9,080 bases of DNA, from positions 1 to 9,080 of the forward strand of contig JAFMIS010000083.1 of assembly GCA_017853915.1 (NCBI GenBank), written 5' to 3'. Made by a program: the position numbers and the translations under genes. The notes under the pieces were generated by a model. It was not told the origin of the DNA and did not search any database. It worked only from the letters and a program-made list of their open reading frames with translations. The stretch is from a bacterium (lineage in GTDB: Bacteria; Bdellovibrionota_C; UBA2361; OMII01). How positions within the stretch are numbered: the first letter of the stretch is position 1; each line of letters opens with the position of its first letter. Of this stretch, positions 1-5,554 are shown piece by piece.

Positions 1-4
1 AAAA

Positions 5-77
5 TGAACAAAGAGAGCAACGAGGACGGGGAGAGTAAAAAGCCTTTTCTCGCCCCTCTCGCTGCTCTTCTTGTTTA
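5..77. repeat. Long imperfect inverted repeat (hairpin), possible terminator of an off-window gene
   Basis: Bases 5-35 pair with 49-77. The outer part is 7-11 with 71-75, then 14-19 with 63-68. The middle part is 21-23 with 59-61 and 28-31 with 53-56. The top is 33-35 with 49-51, and the A-run 37-40 pairs with the T-run 45-48 around an AGCC loop. There are a few mismatches and bulges. This is far longer than a usual intrinsic terminator stem. The T-rich stretch after it (71-80) would suit termination of a transcript entering from the left, but the symmetry allows either direction. The pairing is seen directly; the role is inferred. Confidence 0.5.
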
Positions 78-275
78 ATTTCACCTTTCAATCGCGCACT
101 ATTCACACCTTTGAAGTATATCTGCTCTCTTTTAGTCAGTTTATGCGCAGTTGTGGGTAATAGTCAGAGCCTGAGAGGGTCTCGCCTGAGTCGCATATCT
201 CTGTACCCAGGAGCTGATTCGAGTTCAACGATGGAGGTTCGTAAGAATTAGCCCTTCTTGCCGAGAGCATGTAGC
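78..275. other. Gene-free stretch upstream of the pseudouridine synthase
   Basis: No convincing coding region or clear sigma-70 promoter was found. Two short direct repeats are visible: TAGTCAG at 133-139 and 161-167, and GCCTGAG at 169-175 and 184-190. A small palindrome GAGA-GGG-TCTC lies at 173-183. A GGAGG at 233-237 looks like a Shine-Dalgarno sequence but sits about 20 bases before the first in-frame TTG and about 38 before the first ATG of the next gene, so it does not set that start. The repeats could be operator half-sites, but nothing supports this beyond their presence. Confidence 0.35.
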
Positions 276-1331
276 ATGGGGAGCGTGAGTGGATCAAAGA
301 GCATACCGATTGATGGAGTCCAGAACAGGCAGGTTGACCTTGCCAGGATAGGCGAGAGTTTCTGGAGTGTGTATCATCGCTGGGAGATCACAGGTAGCGA
401 TATTTTTGAGAGAAGTATCGTGTCCGAACTTTCGAGACGACTTCCTCATATTGATCCTTCATCATGGCCAGCCCGATTTGATTTAGGCGGTGTGTACCTG
501 GCTGGGCAGCAGGCATTGGTCTCGCATGTTATTTCCCCACCGTGTCGGCTTGAGTACTACGAGCCCAAAGTTCCTCTGGAGCATGTGCGGTATCAGTATG
601 CTGAATTCTCGCCACACTCGATCCTCTACGCGGATGAGGATCTCTCGATCGTCATAAAGCCAGCCCGATTGCCCACCACGCCCTCACGCGATCAATCTCG
701 CTATAATCTGCAGCGCTACCTCACGGAGCATTTCGGGCGGGCGGTGCACCTCCCATCACGTCTCGATAGTGCGGTTCATGGAATTGTGTTGTGTTCCCTG
801 TCGAGCCGCATGAATCGTTATTGTCAGAAGGGCTTTGAGAAGCGATGGTTCGAAAAATATTATATCGCCGAAGTGGAGGGAGCAGCGCCAAAAGAATCAC
901 TGCTCGTTGAGTTCCCAATAGCAAGAGATCCTCTCCATCCGGTGCTTCGAAAATGTGTCGAGCAGGGAGGGGAGAAAGCAGAAACTCGAATTACCCTCAT
1001 TCCCTCGTGTATTCCGGCGTCAGGAAAGCGCCATCTCATACAGGCTGAGCCCTTGACGGGCCGAACGCATCAGATCCGATTGCATTGTCAGGCACTCGGC
1101 ATTCCGATTGTAGGAGATCCGTATTATGGTGGAGCTGAGAGCGATGAGCTCCGATTGGTTTCGTATGCGCTTCGATTCCATCACCCATACAGGCGTGAAA
1201 TGGTAACGTTCAAGTTGCCAAAGACGTGCTGGCCTGAGTGGTTAGCGGCTGCAGTGGGAGGCGACGGAGATGACATTAATCTGTCATACCGATCAGATCG
1301 CCAACAAACGGCCCGTACCCACAGAGATTGA
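276..1331 (+). CDS. RluA-family RNA pseudouridine synthase
   Basis: This protein (351 aa from ATG 276) should isomerise specific uridines in rRNA or tRNA to pseudouridine in the cytoplasm. Visible family motifs are a KPARLPTTPS stretch (motif I region, about residues 128-137), SRLDSAVHG with the presumed catalytic Asp about residue 164, KYYIAEVEG (about 194-202), and GRTHQIRLHCQALG...GDPYYG (about 262-285). The usual HRLDxxTSG box is diverged, with Ser for His and VH for TS, but the Asp is kept. The N-terminal 110 residues include a WPARFDLGGVYLAG segment and CRLEYYEP, as in the longer RluA-like proteins, and may be a degenerate RNA-binding S4-like region (inference). The frame is open back to TTG 258. 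ATG 276 is preferred, although neither start has a good Shine-Dalgarno. It is convergent with the next gene. The target uridine cannot be told from sequence. Confidence 0.88.
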   Translation: MGSVSGSKSIPIDGVQNRQVDLARIGESFWSVYHRWEITGSDIFERSIVSELSRRLPHIDPSSWPARFDLGGVYLAGQQALVSHVISPPCRLEYYEPKVPLEHVRYQYAEFSPHSILYADEDLSIVIKPARLPTTPSRDQSRYNLQRYLTEHFGRAVHLPSRLDSAVHGIVLCSLSSRMNRYCQKGFEKRWFEKYYIAEVEGAAPKESLLVEFPIARDPLHPVLRKCVEQGGEKAETRITLIPSCIPASGKRHLIQAEPLTGRTHQIRLHCQALGIPIVGDPYYGGAESDELRLVSYALRFHHPYRREMVTFKLPKTCWPEWLAAAVGGDGDDINLSYRSDRQQTARTHRD

Positions 1332-1841
1332 TTACTCTCCTTTGCCCAAGGCGAGAGCAAAGAAATCCTTAATGCCACTGGTTAGAGTGTGGTGAGACGA
1401 CTTGATTAGTCGATCAAGTTCTCCAGCATCGAGCCAGATGCCACCAGAAGTCGGGCATTTGCACACGGTGATCCCGAGAATCTTCTCTTCGTTCATCGGC
1501 TTGCCTGTGGCCGGGCTACTTAAGCCCTCTGCGACCGCGGATTGACTCGGCTTCAGACTTGGTGCCGCCTTGATAAAGTCATGAAGAGAAGCGGTAGAAT
1601 CCTTAGCTGCTTGCAGGATGATGTTTAATTCGCCGGCGTCAAGCCACAGCCCGCCCGAATCAACACAGCGATCAACAACTACTCCCATTACAGCGACGTG
1701 CTCCATGGGTTTCCCGGTGATTGGGCTCTTGCGAACAGGTTGTCCCTTCTTTTCGGCTAGTCGGGCGAGTGCTTGCTTATTGAGGTTCTCAAAATAACCC
1801 TCTTCCTGCGCGCGTCGCCTCTCATCCCATGAATCGCTCAT
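1332..1841 (-). CDS. Tandem zf-TFIIB-like domain protein with reduced zinc ligands
   Basis: This 169-aa protein has a charged N-terminus (WDERRRAQEEGYFENLNKQA, residues 5-24). Two copies of the same module follow. Each has SPxTGKPM (39-46 and 109-116), a G(V/I)xV strand, and CxxSGG(L/I)WLDAGEL (59-72 and 129-142). The GG(I/V)WLDxGEL signature is that of the zf-TFIIB family (Pfam zf-TFIIB), small zinc-ribbon proteins of mostly unknown function. In canonical members two pairs of Cys (or Cys plus Asp) bind zinc. Here the first-pair Cys is Ser and the last is Ser in both modules, leaving one ligand-position Cys each (C59 and C129). The second module also has a non-ligand Cys two residues before, C127. 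The frame could start at GTG 1850, but ATG 1841 is preferred because AGGTGA lies about 5 bases upstream. The gene reads against the pseudouridine synthase with no intervening base. Confidence 0.85.
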   Translation of the reverse strand: MSDSWDERRRAQEEGYFENLNKQALARLAEKKGQPVRKSPITGKPMEHVAVMGVVVDRCVDSGGLWLDAGELNIILQAAKDSTASLHDFIKAAPSLKPSQSAVAEGLSSPATGKPMNEEKILGITVCKCPTSGGIWLDAGELDRLIKSSHHTLTSGIKDFFALALGKGE

Positions 1842-1883
1842 TGTGTTCACCTGTATCTAGACTTTTCCCCTAACCGGGCTGAC

Positions 1884-1913
1884 ATCTTACATAAACTCGG
1901 GGCGGGATAACAA
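1884..1913 (-). promoter_or_regulatory. Candidate sigma-70 promoter for the zf-TFIIB-like gene
   Basis: On the minus strand, TTGTTA (1908-1913) and TAAGAT (1884-1889) are spaced 18 bases apart, each matching the consensus at four of six positions. Transcription would start near 1877, about 35 bases before ATG 1841. This is a pattern match only. Confidence 0.3.
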
Positions 1914-1958
1914 TAACTGATACTCCTTTGGTTGTGTGCCGTGTGTCCTCCGAGGTCG

Positions 1959-1987
1959 TTGACTTTTTCCCTCCTCCGGGGTACTTC
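1959..1987 (+). promoter_or_regulatory. Candidate promoter of the first tRNA-Gly
   Basis: TTGACT (1959-1964) matches the -35 consensus at five of six positions. After 17 bases comes a weak -10, TACTTC (1982-1987). The stretch after it is G/C-containing (AAGGGTCC), as is common at stable-RNA promoters. The first tRNA base is at 2010, which leaves a short 5' leader for RNase P. The weak -10 limits confidence. Confidence 0.4.
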
Positions 1988-2009
1988 AAGGGTCCGTTTT
2001 TGGGTCTAA

Positions 2010-2086
2010 GCGGGTGTAGCTCAGTTGGCTAGAGCGCTTCCTTGCCAAGGAAGAGGCCGAGGGTTCGAATCCCTTCACCCGCTCCA
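2010..2086 (+). tRNA. tRNA-Gly (anticodon GCC), CCA encoded
   Basis: A full cloverleaf can be drawn. The acceptor GCGGGTG (2010-2016) pairs with CACCCGC (2076-2082). The D stem is GCTC/GAGC (2019-2022 with 2032-2035). The anticodon stem CTTCC/GGAAG (2037-2041 with 2049-2053) closes the loop TTGCCAA, whose anticodon GCC is at 2044-2046. The T stem GAGGG/CCCTT (one G-T pair) closes loop TTCGAAT (2064-2070). The discriminator is T 2083 and CCA is encoded at 2084-2086. It reads GGC and GGT glycine codons. Confidence 0.97.
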
Positions 2087-2262
2087 TTCTCTGGCCTTTG
2101 CGAACTTGGCTTTGCCGTGATTTGGCTTAGCAAGATTCGCAAGACGGCTCGGGTTCTCTGGCCTTTGCGAACTTGGCTTGCCAAGATTCGCAAGACGGCT
2201 CGGGTTCTCTGGCCTTTGCGAACTTGGCTTGGCCGTGATTTGGCTTACAAGGATTCGCAGCG
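2087..2262 (+). repeat. Three tandem palindromic repeat units between the tRNA-Gly genes
   Basis: The units begin with TTCTCTGGCCTTTGCGAACT at 2087, 2154 and 2205. Unit 1 is 67 bp and unit 2 is 51 bp. Unit 3 runs to about 2262 and diverges at its end. Each holds an inverted repeat: TTGCGAA at 2098-2104, 2165-2171 and 2216-2222, with TTCGCAA at 2136-2142 and 2187-2193, and TTCGCA at 2254-2259. In unit 2 the stem extends inward (TTGGC 2173-2177 with GCCAA 2180-2184), giving a nearly continuous hairpin. Unit 2 lacks 16 bp present in units 1 and 3. The array starts directly after the CCA end of the first tRNA and lies within the presumed two-tRNA transcript. Long open frames through it are by-products of the repetition. 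Confidence 0.9.
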
Positions 2263-2294
2263 GTGAGTGTGAAGCCCAAACGCGCGACGCTCAG

Positions 2295-2370
2295 GCGGGT
2301 GTAACTCAGTTGGTAGAGTACTTGCTTCCCAAGCAAGATGCCGCGGGTTCGAGTCCCGTCGCCCGCTCCA
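2295..2370 (+). tRNA. tRNA-Gly (anticodon CCC), CCA encoded
   Basis: The acceptor GCGGGTG (2295-2301) pairs with CGCCCGC (2360-2366), with one T-G pair. The D stem is ACTC/GAGT (2304-2307 with 2316-2319). The anticodon stem CTTGC/GCAAG (2321-2325 with 2333-2337) closes loop TTCCCAA with anticodon CCC at 2328-2330. The T arm is GCGGG-TTCGAGT-CCCGT, the discriminator is T 2367 and CCA is at 2368-2370. It reads GGG codons. The 5' acceptor strand and most of the D arm match the upstream tRNA-Gly(GCC), so the two may share ancestry and a transcript. The UCC isoacceptor is not in the window. Confidence 0.97.
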
Positions 2371-2430
2371 AAATCCCCTCATTCAGGCCCATCCCTCGAC
2401 GACAGTAGGGCGAGAGAACCGCGTGGACCC

Positions 2431-2459
2431 TTGCACCCCGCTCATAATAAAAATATAAG
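2431..2459 (+). promoter_or_regulatory. Candidate promoter for the two-gene unknown cluster
   Basis: TATAAG (2454-2459) matches the -10 consensus at five of six positions. It lies 17 bases after TTGCAC (2431-2436), a three-of-six -35. The surrounding DNA (2446-2490) is AT-rich compared with the flanking genes. Transcription would start near 2466 and leave a leader of about 130 bases before ATG 2595. Confidence 0.45.
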
Positions 2460-2594
2460 TCTAGTGTTTTCAGTTATATACGCGGATTAAAAGTCTCGAT
2501 CGTTATGCGTCAGATCGAAATAGATCTCCCATAACTAAAACAGAACGAGATACAGGGGTTTATAGAGCCCCCAGTAACTACTTCATAAGGTTTC
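2460..2594 (+). other. Leader region with two short inverted repeats
   Basis: No gene is seen between the second tRNA and 2595. Within the presumed leader, TCGATC (2496-2501) and GATCGA (2513-2518) form a perfect 6-bp inverted repeat around 11 bases. GGGG (2555-2558) can pair with the C-run at 2568-2572. The first could be an operator or an RNA hairpin. The second lies 22 bases before the ATG and could affect initiation. AAGG at 2586-2589 is the likely ribosome binding site. Roles are inferred. Confidence 0.35.
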
Positions 2595-3419
2595 ATGAGC
2601 AGCAATCACGGCGCGCAACATCACGGTGAGCATCCAGATCACGAGCGGTTAGACCAACAGTTAATTCAGGCCCAAATGTTGGCGCTTCGTGTTATCGCGC
2701 CCCCAAAATCCCGAATAGGGCAGATTCTACGCGATCGACTTGAGGAGTTGTACGAGCGCCTTGGCGACAAGATAGATCCGGCAAAACGGCGTGAATTAAC
2801 AGCCGCAAATCAGGATCGGGCCGTTAATGATTCTGAGTCAAAGCTTGATGGACCTAAAGAAGCACCTCGTGATATCGGCGCGGTTTCGTCTGTCGGGGCG
2901 CCAGTAGCTGAATTGAACATCGTGGTTGGTGCCTCGGAGTTGCAGCAGGATTCTCCGATAGTTGAGCGCGCTGATTCAATCCCAGCTACTCCAAAATTCC
3001 GGAGCTCAACTGATCAAACGCAACAGGCTGTTTCTCAGGCCGCCCAGACTTCGTGGGTGTGGGTTCTCTCGCAACTCTTGCAGACCGACCTGAAACGCCT
3101 CGGATTAGAGCCTGATGAACTGAACGATATACGAGTTTTTCTTATAAAATCCGAAGCTGCCAAGTACGATAAACTTCAACTTTTATCGCGCTTGCCTGAT
3201 TCGCTCTCGCCAGAGGCGATTACCAAGATATTCGAGGATATTCGAACACTTGCGGCCGGTTACGTGGCGTTTGTAATGGTTGAGAAAGCTCGTTCCGAAG
3301 CGGAAGCCGAGGGAGAGCTGAAGCAGATCCTTGATCTCCCCCGATCAGTCTTTAGTCCATTTTACGGGATTAAAACGATCGAGTTCGATCCTGAGGATAT
3401 CCTCCGTAAGCTGGGCTAA
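2595..3419 (+). CDS. Uncharacterised protein, 274 aa
   Basis: I do not recognise this family. The start is well supported by AAGG about 5 bases before ATG. The protein has a His-rich N-terminus (H5, H9, H10, H13, H16) and a charged, probably helical segment at about 18-75 (RLDQQLIQAQMLALRV, then DRLEELYERLGDK). A low-complexity linker rich in polar residues, Ala and Pro runs from about 75 to 150. A C-terminal globular part begins at a Trp pair (SWVWVLSQLLQTD, 153-165) and ends EFDPEDILRKLG. There is no signal peptide, clear membrane segment or known catalytic motif. The middle segment LSRLPDSLSPEAITKIFEDI (198-217) reads like a helical bundle. It lies 14 bp ahead of another unknown gene in the same direction, so the two probably share a transcript and a process. 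It is probably a cytoplasmic structural or adaptor protein (inference). Confidence 0.8.
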   Translation: MSSNHGAQHHGEHPDHERLDQQLIQAQMLALRVIAPPKSRIGQILRDRLEELYERLGDKIDPAKRRELTAANQDRAVNDSESKLDGPKEAPRDIGAVSSVGAPVAELNIVVGASELQQDSPIVERADSIPATPKFRSSTDQTQQAVSQAAQTSWVWVLSQLLQTDLKRLGLEPDELNDIRVFLIKSEAAKYDKLQLLSRLPDSLSPEAITKIFEDIRTLAAGYVAFVMVEKARSEAEAEGELKQILDLPRSVFSPFYGIKTIEFDPEDILRKLG

Positions 3420-3433
3420 TAAAAAAGGGTCCT

Positions 3434-3823
3434 ATGTTTCCGGTGAAGAATAGATACGACGAGGTATTTGAAATCGAGATCGACGGTTGGTGTTTTGGTT
3501 TAACCAATTACCCCGGTGAGATCTCCGCTGCTGTCGTTCACCGCGTAATTCGCGAGCTTGCCTCCTCATTTCAAGCCGCAATCGAACACAACGTGGTTTT
3601 CAACGTTCTCGAGATCGCCGCCAAGTTCTCGGAGGCGAGTCGTCACCTCATCCATGAGCAGGAAATAGCCTCGGCCATTGTGGCTCAATTACCTAATCCG
3701 AGCACTCTCCTCGAGGAGCAGATGTGCGTACTGGGTCTCGTGATTGATCAAGTAGAGCAAGCCTATCCAGGCTCCCTCGATAGCTTCTACAGGCGCTGGC
3801 AGATCGGCGTTAAGGCCGCCTAA
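3434..3823 (+). CDS. Uncharacterised small protein, 129 aa
   Basis: This protein is not recognised. ATG 3434 follows AAAAAAGGGTCCT, an acceptable Shine-Dalgarno at about 5 bases. The N-terminus looks beta-rich (YDEVFEIEIDGWCFGLTNYP, residues 8-27). The rest is predominantly helical by eye (SAAVVHRVIRELASSFQAAI 31-50; LEIAAKFSEASRHLIHEQEI 59-78), ending in FYRRWQIGV. No signal peptide or membrane segment is seen, and the two Cys residues (C20, C98) do not form a metal motif. It is most likely cytoplasmic. The 14-bp spacing from the previous gene indicates an operon of two unknowns. The dinucleotide style and codon use look like the neighbours, so there is no sign of recent transfer. Confidence 0.78.
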   Translation: MFPVKNRYDEVFEIEIDGWCFGLTNYPGEISAAVVHRVIRELASSFQAAIEHNVVFNVLEIAAKFSEASRHLIHEQEIASAIVAQLPNPSTLLEEQMCVLGLVIDQVEQAYPGSLDSFYRRWQIGVKAA

Positions 3824-3943
3824 GAACCCCTAACAAGCTAAGATGCATGCTCTTTTGGTTGCTCTAGGCAGCCTCAGGTTAGGCGTTTTACTCGCCGCCA
3901 AATATTGACATCCCCTCGTTAGGTGCAGTACCTTGTCGGCCCT
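3824..3943 (+). promoter_or_regulatory. Intergenic region with candidate rpmE promoter and weak hairpins
   Basis: A perfect -35 TTGACA (3905-3910) is followed after 18 bases by TACCTT (3929-3934), a three-of-six -10. Transcription would begin near 3941, only a few bases before the rpmE ATG at 3944. This would mean a nearly leaderless mRNA, or else the promoter call is wrong. Upstream, CCTAAC (3829-3834) can pair with GTTAGG (3878-3883), and an overlapping alternative is CGCCTAA (3817-3823) with TTAGGCG (3879-3885), ahead of a TTTT run at 3886-3889. This is a possible but loose terminator for the preceding gene pair. Confidence 0.35.
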
Positions 3944-4171
3944 ATGAAAGAGAACATCCACCCAAAATATTATGATGCGACCGTATATTGCGGCGGTTGC
4001 GGACAGTCGTTCACCACGGGCGCCACGATCCCTGAGATCCGAGTAGGCGTGTGCTCTCAGTGTCACCCTTTCTACACCGGAAAGCAGAAGCTCCTCGATA
4101 CCGAGGGCCGTGTTGATCGGTTCAAGAAGAAGTACGGACAGAAGACAACTTCAACTCCAGCTGCTTCGTAG
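3944..4171 (+). CDS. rpmE: 50S ribosomal protein L31, zinc-binding type
   Basis: This 75-aa product begins MKENIHPKYYDATVYCGGCG, typical of bacterial L31. It carries the four-Cys set of the zinc-containing form: C16 and C19 (CGGC) with C37 and C40 (CSQC). Next comes the conserved HPFYTGKQ and the basic stretch DRFKKKYG. L31 sits on the large subunit and bridges to the 30S head. Zinc-type L31 also serves as a cell zinc store and is often swapped for a Cys-less paralogue when zinc is short (family knowledge). The frame is open from GTG 3923, but homology sets ATG 3944. No strong Shine-Dalgarno is visible. A thioredoxin-like gene starts 9 bp downstream in the same direction. Confidence 0.96.
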   Translation: MKENIHPKYYDATVYCGGCGQSFTTGATIPEIRVGVCSQCHPFYTGKQKLLDTEGRVDRFKKKYGQKTTSTPAAS

Positions 4172-4180
4172 TCTATCGAC

Positions 4181-4729
4181 GTGACTGCTCGATATTCGAG
4201 AGTGCCAGGCCTGCTTGCGATAGTAGCCCTGGCATTTTTTATTGCTGGCTGTCAGGACGGTCGCCGGGGTGTTAATCCGGGCGACGTCGCGCCGAATATA
4301 CAGGGAGTCGCTCCAACTGGTGAGCCGCTGGCTCTGCATTCCATTCAAGGTAAGGTACTGGTCGTAAATTTTTGGGCCACATGGTGCGCGCCATGTATGG
4401 CTGAGCTCCCCGACTTGCAAGCGCTTCACGCGACTTTGCGTGATAAAGGATTGGTCGTGGTCGGCGTAGCGATCGACGATTCCGCGGAGAACATAAAAGA
4501 AGCGGTGGCGCGATTCGGGATCACATACCCCGTCATTATTGATTCAACGCACAAGACGAAGCGCAGCTATGAGATCCGCGGCATGCCTGAAACCTACCTG
4601 CTGGATTCAAAATATCAGGTGCTCGTGGTCCCAGATCCAGAAGATGGATCGCCTGTGACAAAAATTATCGGACCCCGCGATTGGGCGCAGAATAGAGCTT
4701 TGCAAGTATTCAAAGGGCTCTTACAGTAA
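4181..4729 (+). CDS. TlpA/ResA-like thioredoxin-fold lipoprotein
   Basis: This is a 182-aa membrane-anchored thiol-disulfide oxidoreductase. Residues 1-24 form a lipoprotein signal peptide: Arg4 and Arg7, a hydrophobic stretch, and lipobox IAGC with Cys24. The mature part is an AhpC/TSA-Redoxin-like thioredoxin fold. It has VVNFWATWCAPCMAELP (62-77) with active-site Cys69 and Cys72, VVGVAIDDS (93-101), and the cis-proline loop RGMPETYLLD (Pro136). Such proteins reduce disulfides outside the cytoplasm, for example in cytochrome c maturation, but no ccm/ccs genes are nearby, so the substrate is unknown. The GTG 4181 start lacks a clear Shine-Dalgarno. A later GTG (4202) would remove both arginines of the signal, so 4181 is preferred. 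lgt, whose product would lipidate Cys24, follows after 5 bp. Confidence 0.92.
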   Translation: MTARYSRVPGLLAIVALAFFIAGCQDGRRGVNPGDVAPNIQGVAPTGEPLALHSIQGKVLVVNFWATWCAPCMAELPDLQALHATLRDKGLVVVGVAIDDSAENIKEAVARFGITYPVIIDSTHKTKRSYEIRGMPETYLLDSKYQVLVVPDPEDGSPVTKIIGPRDWAQNRALQVFKGLLQ

Positions 4730-4734
4730 GCCTC

Positions 4735-5505
4735 ATGATACCCACTATTATTGAGCTAGGACCGATACCTGTTCGCAGCTTCGGATTGTTTGTGGCTTTG
4801 GCCCTCTTCGCTGGCGCTATTCGGCTTAGCCTCAGTTTCTCTCGCTATGGAATAGATCCGCGACTTGCTGAACGGTACGTTACAGCGGCCGGTATCTCAG
4901 GGCTGATCGGCGCGAGGTTGTGGCACATCGGAGAGAACTGGAGCGTTCTCAAATACGATCTTCTTGGAGCGCTCTTCGCGAGCGCCGGCTTTACCTTCTA
5001 CGGCGGTTTTATTGTCGCCGCGATAGTTGTGTATATTCTTGCGCGCCGCGATGGCACCGATATAGGCGCGTTGTGTGACTCTCTTGGTCCATGCCTTGCA
5101 CTCGGGTACGCGGTGGGGCGCTTAGGTTGTCAGTTGTCGGGCGATGGAGATTATGGCGCGGTGACCAACGGTTTTTGGGGCATGTCATACAGCACAGGAG
5201 TGGTTCCCACAGCACCTGGAGAGCGGGTATACCCAACGCCTTTTTTTGAATCGACAATCTCTCTCGTGATCGTCTTCATACTTCTCCGTGTGGAGAGGAC
5301 TTCGCACATCCTTGGGCGACCGTTTCAGCGCTTCGGGCTCTATCTCACGCTCATCTCATTAGAGCGTATCGCTGTTGAGGTTCTTCGCATAAATCCTCGG
5401 GTGGCGGGCGCTCTAAGTGAAGCTCAGGTCATCGGGGTGGCGCTGGCGCTTTTCGGGTTGAGTTTAATCGCGTGGCCTCGACGAAGTGTCGCCGCGCCTC
5501 GATAA
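4735..5505 (+). CDS. lgt: Prolipoprotein diacylglyceryl transferase
   Basis: Lgt transfers diacylglyceryl from phosphatidylglycerol to the lipobox cysteine of prolipoproteins in the inner membrane. The protein has 256 aa with about seven hydrophobic segments. It keeps the N-terminal PIPVRSFGLFVALAL, the GLIGARLWHIGENW region (56-69), the signature GRLGCQLSGDGDYG (128-141, Arg129), YPTPFFES (166-173, corresponding to HPxxxYE), and a late Arg in SLERIAVEVLR (Arg211). At the place of E. coli His103 (FHGG) it has Tyr89 (FYGG). The signature is the GDGDYG variant rather than NGxxxG. It is slightly shorter than E. coli Lgt. ATG 4735 lies 5 bp after the thioredoxin stop, so the two are likely cotranscribed. 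Hairpins follow the stop codon. Confidence 0.95.
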   Translation: MIPTIIELGPIPVRSFGLFVALALFAGAIRLSLSFSRYGIDPRLAERYVTAAGISGLIGARLWHIGENWSVLKYDLLGALFASAGFTFYGGFIVAAIVVYILARRDGTDIGALCDSLGPCLALGYAVGRLGCQLSGDGDYGAVTNGFWGMSYSTGVVPTAPGERVYPTPFFESTISLVIVFILLRVERTSHILGRPFQRFGLYLTLISLERIAVEVLRINPRVAGALSEAQVIGVALALFGLSLIAWPRRSVAAPR

Positions 5506-5554
5506 ATGACCCTCCCGCAAAGATTCTGAAACTCCTGTTCTGCAAATGAGTATC

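Noticed and set aside
231..251. A six-codon ORF (ATG GAG GTT...) upstream of the pseudouridine synthase, possible leader peptide
   Set aside because: The nearest purine-rich stretch is too far upstream, and there is no attenuator-like structure or informative codon run.
2042..2408. Open reading frames across the tRNA genes and the inter-tRNA repeats on both strands
   Set aside because: They run through two well-formed tRNAs and tandem repeats. Their repetitive peptides come from the repeated DNA, and they lack ribosome binding sites.
3843..3908. A 21-codon hydrophobic small ORF starting ATG CAT GCT upstream of rpmE
   Set aside because: There is no clear Shine-Dalgarno, and it ends inside the candidate TTGACA box. 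An ORF of this length is easily due to chance.
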